DNA of 64,000 nt from Arabidopsis thaliana. Taxonomy: Eukaryota > Streptophyta > Magnoliopsida > Brassicales > Brassicaceae. Positions within the stretch are counted from its first letter, which is position 1. Every line of letters starts with the position of its first letter. Shown here piece after piece: positions 57,598-64,000 of the stretch. The position numbers and the translations under genes were made by a program. The notes under the pieces are model-generated. The model did not search any database and was not told the DNA's origin. It was given only the letters and a program-made list of their open reading frames with translations. Location of the stretch: NCBI RefSeq assembly GCF_000001735.4, contig NC_003076.8, forward strand, positions 13,085,835 through 13,149,834, written 5' to 3'.

Positions 57598-58624
57598 ACT
57601 CCCCCAGACTTAGCTTTTGCTTGCCCTTAAGCGAAACACAAAAGCCAAACTCGTGGAAGAGGTTTTGAAAACAAAGGAACTCCCAACATTCACTAGCTTA
57701 TTGCCATGATCATTCAAGCTAAGTCCATATGCAAACAAGTCTAATCAAATCCTAACCAACATGTACTTCTCTGCAAGCTTACACAACATTCTAGATTCCA
57801 TACCTAAGTTCCACAACTATACCCACCAGGCTTTCATCGCTGGGTCTCATCAAACAAGCCAACATTCAAGATCCTTCTAGACTCATTCATGTACTCTACC
57901 ATATTGACCATTCTTTATATATTTTTTCTTTTTCGGTGTTCTTTCTCTCCCCCAGACTTATTCTTTTTAGAGAGTAAACAAAGGAGAACTCGCATACTGG
58001 ATCGACACCCTCGGCATTTTTCCAACCTTTGTAATTGATCATTCCAAATAATGTATAATAATGGGGTCATAGGAAACATTCCTACCCCTATACACTATCT
58101 GAAAGTCGTCTCAATCTCTCATTATATTTATTTATTTATTTATTTTTTATAAGGGGAGAGGAACATATTCTTTTTATCACATTGGTCTCAATATCATGTA
58201 TGAACAAGGAGTAAAGATCTATGAATACTAACCGTTTGAAGAGGTAAAAGGAAGAGAAGTGAGATTAGCTCCAGCCTTAATGGTTGAGTTGGAAACTAGG
58301 ATATCCTCAAGTCTGTTGGTTTGCCATCCAGATTTTCCAATAGTCGGATTGACTCGAACCAGCAGCACTCATCAATCAGACAATAAACAAGAGAAATATA
58401 GATCATGATTCCTAACTAAACTAAAGAAAACCTTTTTTTTTTTTTGGGAAAGAAAGGAAAGAAATAACCAAATGAGCTGCAAAATAAGAAACAAAAATAA
58501 AAGCATCATTAGTAAGAACCTCCACCATACTGAAATGACACTGTCCCTAGTGGCATTCAAATCCAAAGAAAGCGGGAGAAATAAAATAAAAAAAAAATAA
58601 AAGAAAGGGAAAAGAAAAATCAAA
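57598..58624 (-). other. B2 untranslated internal region with two polypurine tracts
   Basis: CTCCCCCAGACT at 57599 (at the LTR) and 57947 (internal), the latter inside the roughly 170-190 bp block almost identical to B1 (33310-33500). No ORF. Confidence 0.75.
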
Positions 58625-58683
58625 CCAGTGGGTTGCCTGCCACTAAGCGCTTGTTTTGAGTCAATAGCTTGACTTGGCAGAGT

Positions 58684-59511
58684 TTAGGATGTGGGTGGAG
58701 TGGTGGTGGAGGATTGCTGCTGCCTCATCGCCTTCCAAGGCGGTGTGTAAACAGATCTGGTTGGAGCAGTCAGAGCAGCTTCCAAGGCGGTGTATCGATC
58801 GACACTCATCTCGTCACCTACAAAGACAACAGGAGAAACAAGCTTTCGAGGAACTCTAGGGTTGTTATCTAGTGAAGTAGTCTTCGAATAATCTAAAGAA
58901 TTAATCAAAGATAAAACAGGAGAAGAGAGAGAAGAGAACTTATCACATAGGTCCTTAAGTGGTGTGGGTTGAAGAGAATGTGCAGAATCCTCTGTCTGTG
59001 AAACCCGAGGGTGTCGATCGACAGGGGTAGTGGTGTCGATCGACATCGTTGCTCTGCAACTGTCATTGGTGAGCTGAACGTGTTGGAGCGTTGTGTGTGG
59101 CTCTGTGGTGGGATTTTGATCAGTCTGAGGAGGTGTGTCTTTGCTGGAAGCAATGCAACTGATAGGTTTAATAAGCTCTGAACCATCCATGCCAAACTCC
59201 ATCTCCGAATCACAAACCTTGAGAGAGATTCTCCCTCTCTTCACATCAAACCTAGCACCAGCTGTAGCTAGAAATGCTCTTCCAAGGATAAGAGGATCCT
59301 TGGGTTCCTTCTCATAGTCCATGACCACAAAATCAGCAGGGATAACAGAGTTACCAACCTTAACAGGAACATCTTCAAGGATTCCTTCAGGGATTCGCTT
59401 GGAACGATCCGCAAAGAGAAAAGTGATGCGAGTAGGCCTGTAGTGAGTCATTCCTAGTCTCTCAGCAACAAACTTAGGCATGAGGTTGATGCTTGATCCC
59501 AGATCACACAA
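58684..59511 (-). pseudogene. Protease and C-terminal tail of B2
   Basis: 275 open residues. Retropepsin motifs: CDLGSSINLMP, ADRSKRIPEG, PLILGRAFLATAGARFD. The tail holds SIDTTTPVDRHP (palindromes 59033 and 59011) and another palindrome at 58792, then ends just before the conserved hairpin at 58625. The upstream join to gag is out of frame near 59511-59640. Confidence 0.88.
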
Positions 59512-60668
59512 AGAGCGACTGAATCTGCTTGTGGAGATAGAGCAATCAAGAACAAAGCTACCTGGATCAGGAAGCTTCGCAATGGTCTGACCAGGAGTAA
59601 TGGTGCAGATGTACTCAGCTATGTCTACTCTCTATGCCTTCTCCTTCTTTGCCTTAGGCAGCATGATTGCACTAATGTCTCTGGTAAGCAGCTTAGCTTT
59701 ATCTGAGCTAATTCCATTGTCAACAACTCGCTTGACATACCTGTTGAGTAAGGCAAAAGATGTCTCAAAAGTATCTTTAGGAAGAATATGGAGGATCTTC
59801 TCCATTATGGCTGAGCACTTAGCAGCCTGAATCTCCTGCTTAGAATGACGCCTCCTCGGATAGGGGACAGGAGGAGTGTAAACGGGCTCGGGCTACATAG
59901 GTACTTGGACCTCACAAGGTGCAGTCCGGATCCAGTGTCGATCGACACTAGAGGGGTATCGATCGACACCGTCATATTGAGTCGTTTCTGAGAAAAGAGT
60001 CCCGTATGGTGTCGATCGACACAGGAGGGTGTCGATCGACACTATCTCTGCAACTGCGAGCTTCAACTCGTCTTTAGTGTCCAATTCCTCCCAAACATCA
60101 TCTCCTTCTCTGATGAAGATGGCATTGCAGCTCTTCCTTGGGTTAGCATCAGGATTACCATGAAGAAAACCCTCTTGTCGCTTGATAGATTATGCAGTTT
60201 GAGCTACCTGTACATCTAGCTTCTTCAAGTGAGAGCTTAGATTGTCGATCTTCCCATTAAGATCTGTGTAGACAGCATCAAACTTGCCATTAAAATCCAC
60301 AACAAGCTTTGTTTGGCTCTCTAGAATCTGCTCAAGCATCGATTCCATTCTTGTCTCTGTTGAGGGTGGAGGGGGGGGGGGGCTTGGTAAGTTGAATTTC
60401 TATAGGTCCTCTGAAAGTTGTTTTGAGGAAAAGTCCTCTGGAAAGCAGGCTTTGGAGTGTAGTTGGAGGAACCCTGGTTCCCTGTAAACCTGTTACCACT
60501 GAAGTTGCCCTGTGGCTGCCCAAACTTCCTGTATCCCTGACCATCTATGTAAAAAACTCTTTCCTCTGACTCAGGCTCAATAGTCTCTTCTTCAGCTGCA
60601 AAGTGGACATGCTTCTTCCCTGTGAGCAAGTTATGAACTGAATCCAGCTTAGCATTCACCTCTGCCAT
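59512..60668 (-). pseudogene. gag C-terminal part of B2
   Basis: Includes KLDSVHNLLTGKKHVHFA and a Gly/Asn/Phe/Pro-rich tail, then a run of 12 C (60371-60382 in plus view) at which the frame is lost. The following segment carries palindrome pairs 59935/59956 and 60009/60029 encoding VDRH and SIDT-type residues. Confidence 0.8.
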
Positions 60669-61262
60669 CTAATTTCCTGAAATAGCTCCAGCAATCTTCT
60701 TCCTCTCAAAATCAGCATTCTTGGTGTTGTTGCTGCAAGCAAGGTTCTCTATCAGGGCTGTAGCATCAGCTGGGTAACGTGTGTTGAAGTTACCATTTCT
60801 TGCTGCATCTAGAGCCATCTGGTATCTCCAATCAACTCCTCTGAAGAAGGTGCCTAGAAGTTGTACCTCACTGAAACCACGATGTGGGCAATCTCGTTGG
60901 TACTCCTTGAAACGAACCCAAGCAGCCTTGAAAGCTTCAGCTGGACCTTGTGTGAAGGTAGACAGCTTGTTTCTCAACTCCTCAGACTTAGCATCATCGT
61001 AGAAATTGTTCAAGAAGGCTATCTTGATGCTTCTCTAAGTCTTGAGGGAACCTGCTTTAAGTTGTTTCAGCTAAGAAGCTGCTTCCCCATCAAGTGAATA
61101 AGGGAAGAGCTTGCACAGTAGGTAGTCCTTTGAGACTCCATTAGCTTTGATGCTCAGAACAAGGTCCTCAAATCGCTCGATATGATCCATTGGCTGCTCA
61201 TGAGATAAGCCATGGAAAGGATGCTGGCCAACTAAAGCAAAGTAGCCAGGCTTCAGCTCATA
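60669..61262 (-). pseudogene. gag core of B2
   Basis: FNNFYDD-type segment, STFTQGPAEAFKAAWVRFKEY, CPHRGFSEVQLLGTFFRGVDW: Athila gag core, homologous to the B1 core. Stops or frame changes at about 60668, 61035 and 61073. Confidence 0.85.
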
Positions 61263-61271
61263 GTCGTTCCT

Positions 61272-61772
61272 CTAGAATGGTGGGGGTACAATCGCTGATC
61301 GATTAGCATAGAACAAGTCTAGCCTGTTGAAATCCCCAAGAGTACGACGTGGTTCCGCAGTTGGAGGAATAGCTGCAGGAATCTGGTGTTGGTGTCGATC
61401 GACACCTCTGTTGTGTCGTTCGACACCGATTGCATCCGCGTGCTGCTCCCGATGGTGTCGATCGAGACCCACTTGGTGTCGCTCGACACCGAGCCCTCCT
61501 GCATCTCTAGCAGCTAATTGCGCATTAAGGCGCGCCTGATCCTCATTGGCGTCCTCAGGTAGGATGAGTCCATGATCATCCAATCTCTGACCAGCCTCAT
61601 TGTAGGCTTGCCCATCCTCATCTCTCAAAACTCTTTCTGCATCAGCTCTGATGACTCTGTCAGCCATTGCTAATTTATGAGTTTTTCGGTTGGTGCGTTC
61701 AAGTTTTCCCAAGTCTAGAACAGACAAGTTGATAAGCTCCTTCTGTTTTGTGCTCCTTGTTTGCCTAGGCAT
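61272..61772 (-). pseudogene. gag N-terminus of B2
   Basis: ATG at 61772 opens MPRQTRSTKQKELINL, then MADRVIRADAERVLRD and a His/Arg-rich segment made of four palindromes (61392, 61413, 61455, 61476) giving GVERH and GVDRH, then RTLGDFNRLDLFYANRSAI, the typical Athila gag entry. A pyrimidine-rich stretch ending in CAG lies just upstream. Confidence 0.85.
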
Positions 61773-61880
61773 ACACCTGAAACACAGAAAAGAAGAAGAC
61801 AAGAAACGCGTGAGTAACAAAATAGAAGTAAAAACTAGACGAAATCTCTAAACAAAACTCAATGATGATTCCCAAGAACT

Positions 61881-61895
61881 CCGGCAACGGCGCCA
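61881..61895 (-). other. Primer binding site of B2
   Basis: In element sense TGGCGCCGTTGCCGG, the intact Athila primer site, 4 bp from the LTR. Confidence 0.9.
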
Positions 61896-61899
61896 AATT

Positions 61900-63091
61900 T
61901 GATATGGTTCAAATGACCTAGAACTACTCTCTCAAATAAGAGATCAATTACAGTATTTTAGGATCGAATTCACGGAGTTCTTTTGTTCAAATAGTGAGTT
62001 AAATGTCGAGATTAAGCTAGCAGGGTATGAGTGAAATAGTAAGTAAACAAAGCAAGAAAACAGCAGATTGATTGTGTTGTGAAAGATTTAATAAAGAGGT
62101 AGGAACAGGGTATTCTCAGGAAACTATTGGTTAGTAGATCTAATAAAAACTAGGTTGTTATCGAACCATTCTTAAACTCAAACTCTAATTATGGAATAGT
62201 GGGCGTGCTGCGAAACTCCCTATATCTATAGCTAATAATAACAGGAGAAGTCGAGAAACTATCAACCTAAATATGCATTCTTAACGAGTTCAATTGTTCA
62301 TCTTAGTAAATAGGCCGATTCTTATTACACATCTATAAACCAGACTCATCAAATAATAGATCCAACTACAGATACCTATGGCGGGAATATCTATTGTCTG
62401 GATTCAAGATCTAGTTAATTACTCTAGATCTAGCATTAGGCATAATTAAAGATGAAGAATTCTACAGATAACCTAGCAAAGGGAGCAATCTACTAAACCA
62501 TATAAATCCCTAATGAGAAACCCTATTCCTAATAATCAGGTTACTCAGACATATTGGATGAAGCAAACAACATATTTGAGATAAAAAGCATAAACATAGT
62601 AAATAGAGAAAGGGAAAGAAGGGATCTCTTCACTGTATATAGATCTGAATGAAACTCTCAAGAACAATGGATGAATAGCTTATGTCTCTCACAATAGGGT
62701 TTTGCAAAGAACTTGATAAAAGAAACTTAGGTCTAAAAACAATATATATAGACCCTAAAAACGTCCAGGGACTAATAATGTAAATAGGGAAACTTCTGGG
62801 GCAAACTTGAGCTTCTGTAAACTCGAAAGCGTCTAGGGTTTTTGCTGGGCCGAAACTGGTGTCGATCGACACCAAGAGTGTGTCGATCGACACTCGTCGC
62901 TGATTCCTAAACCAAAATCGTCCTTAGCTTCCTTTTCTTTAGATTTTGCTCCAAAATGTCTCCTTATCTCCATTGTTGTCCCACTGCATAGAATACCTGA
63001 AAAGATACTAAAAAGACTCGAGAAATAACATAAAGACTCAAAATCCTATTCCTAAAACATAGATAAAATCGGTGAAAATTGGGTTATATCA
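61900..63091 (-). repeat. 5' LTR of B2
   Basis: TGATATGGTTC...TTATATCA; ends at TSD AACGT. Palindrome pair at 62859 and 62880, both perfect. Confidence 0.93.
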
Positions 63092-63096
63092 AACGT

Positions 63097-64000
63097 TTCT
63101 TTGATGGACATGATCCTCAAGAAGACCAAAGTAAACTTTTGTATTCAAGTATGGATTCTCAAGGAAGTTACTCAAACAATCGAGATCCAGAAAACAATTC
63201 CAAAGACAGAGGTCGAGGAGGAAGAGGATATCAAAGAGGGAGAGGACGTGGACGTTCATATGGAGGAAGAGATACGTCAAGAGTAATGTGTTTCCGATGC
63301 GACAAGTTAGGTCACTACGCTTCAACATGTCCTGATCGATTGTTAAAGCTACAAGAAACACAAGAACATGATAAAGAAGAGACACTTGAAGCGGATGAGC
63401 TCATGATGCATGAGGTGGTATTTTTAAATGAGAAGAATTGTGTACAAAGCATGTATGAAGCAAACACCGGAGAAGAAAACATATGGTATCTAGATAATGG
63501 AGCTAGCAACCATATGACAGGGGATATAAGGTATTTTTCAACATTGGATGATTCTATTTTAGGCAAAGTTCGTTTCGGAGATGACTCCCTTATCGGCATA
63601 AAAGGAAAATGATCCATTACACTTGTCGACAGAAACGGTGATCAACAAAAAGTATCCAATGTCTATTTCATTCCGGATCTTAAGAGCAACATCATCAGTT
63701 TAGGACAAGCTACAGAATCAGGCTGCAACATTATGATGAAAGGAGATCAACTAACGATGCATGATCGTGATGGGAAACTACTTGTCAAAGCGTGTAGATC
63801 GAAGAATCGTCTTTACAAAGTAAGAATGGGAATAAAAGGAGCTACACGTTTGCACTTAACAACAATAAGTGAATCAAGTAGATGGCATGCAAGGCTAGGA
63901 CATGTGAACTTTGATACAATTAAATCGATGATGCAAAAGGAGTTGGTTCAAGGATTCTCACTTGGAAGCATAGAAAAAGAACTTTGCAGCTCATGTTTAC
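63097..64000 (+). pseudogene. gag end, protease and GAG-pre-integrase of copia C
   Basis: Resumes exactly after B2: FFDGHDPQEDQ, Gly/Arg-rich RGRGGRGYQRGRGRGRSYGG, CCHC knuckle CFRCDKLGHYASTC, protease YLDNGASNHMTGD with intact D-N-G. One in-frame TGA at 63610, then the frame continues to WHARLGHVNFD and CSSC at the window end. Better preserved than copia A. Confidence 0.9.

Larger units (their letters stand above)
56410..63091 (-). mobile_element. Non-autonomous Athila-like element B2 (6.7 kb, TSD AACGT)
   Basis: Complete: LTRs 56410-57597 and 61900-63091, perfect TSD AACGT (56405-56409, 63092-63096), primer site, gag, protease, polypurine tract. RT, RNase H, integrase and ORF3 are absent: the protease frame runs straight into the conserved hairpin that follows integrase in B1. 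With no polymerase it must have moved using proteins of a relative. LTRs differ at several sites (about 8 in the first 100 bp, fewer elsewhere), so it is not very young. Confidence 0.93.
55280..64000 (+). mobile_element. Ty1/copia element C, runs off the window
   Basis: LTR 3' part, primer site, gag, protease and start of pol on the plus strand, related to copia A throughout. Interrupted by B2 at 56410-63091 with TSD AACGT. The 5' LTR lacks the first roughly 80 bp of the A-type LTR. Confidence 0.9.

Noticed and set aside
32779..62893. The 14-bp palindromes as a CRISPR array or satellite
   Set aside because: Plant nuclear DNA; repeats occur in isolated pairs scattered in several elements, not in a regular array with spacers.
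32779..62893. The palindromes as transcription terminator hairpins
   Set aside because: They occur in the middle of coding linkers and LTRs and lack an associated U tract; a 14-bp palindrome with no loop is a poor RNA hairpin.
1..64000. tRNA, rRNA or snRNA genes
   Set aside because: No cloverleaf with A and B boxes or rRNA/snRNA core recognised by eye; the tRNA-like strings found are retrotransposon primer sites.

Overview
The window is plant nuclear DNA from a Brassicaceae genome close to Arabidopsis. Two host genes show this. One is an 8-exon, 475-residue purple acid phosphatase that I recognise as PAP26. The other, beside it and convergent, is a MUSTANG-B domesticated Mutator transposase, most likely MUG8. 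From memory these are also neighbours in the A. thaliana chromosome 5 pericentromere (AT5G34850 and AT5G34853). The rest is AT-rich and dominated by nested retrotransposons, as expected of pericentromeric heterochromatin. I cannot tell A. thaliana from its sister species without alignment.

Layout. 27-7667: a decayed Ty3/gypsy chromovirus (Tekay-like, plus strand) with a truncated 5' LTR. 7668-12900: a thionin-like cysteine-rich peptide gene (minus), Ty1/copia relics, a probable hAT MITE inside degenerate telomere-like sequence, and a 1-kb Mutator-type foldback element with a 9-bp target duplication. 13738-15386: an unrecognised multi-exon gene with duplicated 3' exons, split by a 279-bp solo LTR. 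16600-21256: MUG8 with a long leader intron. 22641-25550: PAP26 (minus).

25869-64000 is a retrotransposon nest. Copia element A (28715-45285, TSD ACCTG) lies in a second, partial copy of the PAP26 leader and promoter. Inside A are an Athila-like Ty3/gypsy element B1 (31810-42620, minus) and an Athila solo LTR (TSD GTTAG). The same promoter copy is cut again by a poly-A retroposon (16-bp TSD) that itself holds another Athila solo LTR (TSD GTAAC). Next come a different palindrome-rich LTR (48191-49802), an Athila fragment B3, a gypsy integrase/LTR scrap, an AT-rich gap, and copia element C (55280 to the window end). C is interrupted by a complete non-autonomous Athila, B2 (56410-63091, TSD AACGT), which keeps gag and protease but has no RT, RNase H or integrase.

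Most unusual signal: the Athila-like elements carry about 37 copies of a 14-bp palindrome, GTGTCGATCGACAC and close variants. Seventeen pairs have starts 20-22 bp apart. They sit in LTRs, in untranslated internal DNA and in the linkers between gag, protease, RNase H and integrase, and are open in all reading frames. The neighbouring LTR at 48191-49802 has its own array of a different TCGA-type inverted repeat. Both look like element-borne protein-binding or structural arrays, and I know of no description of their function.
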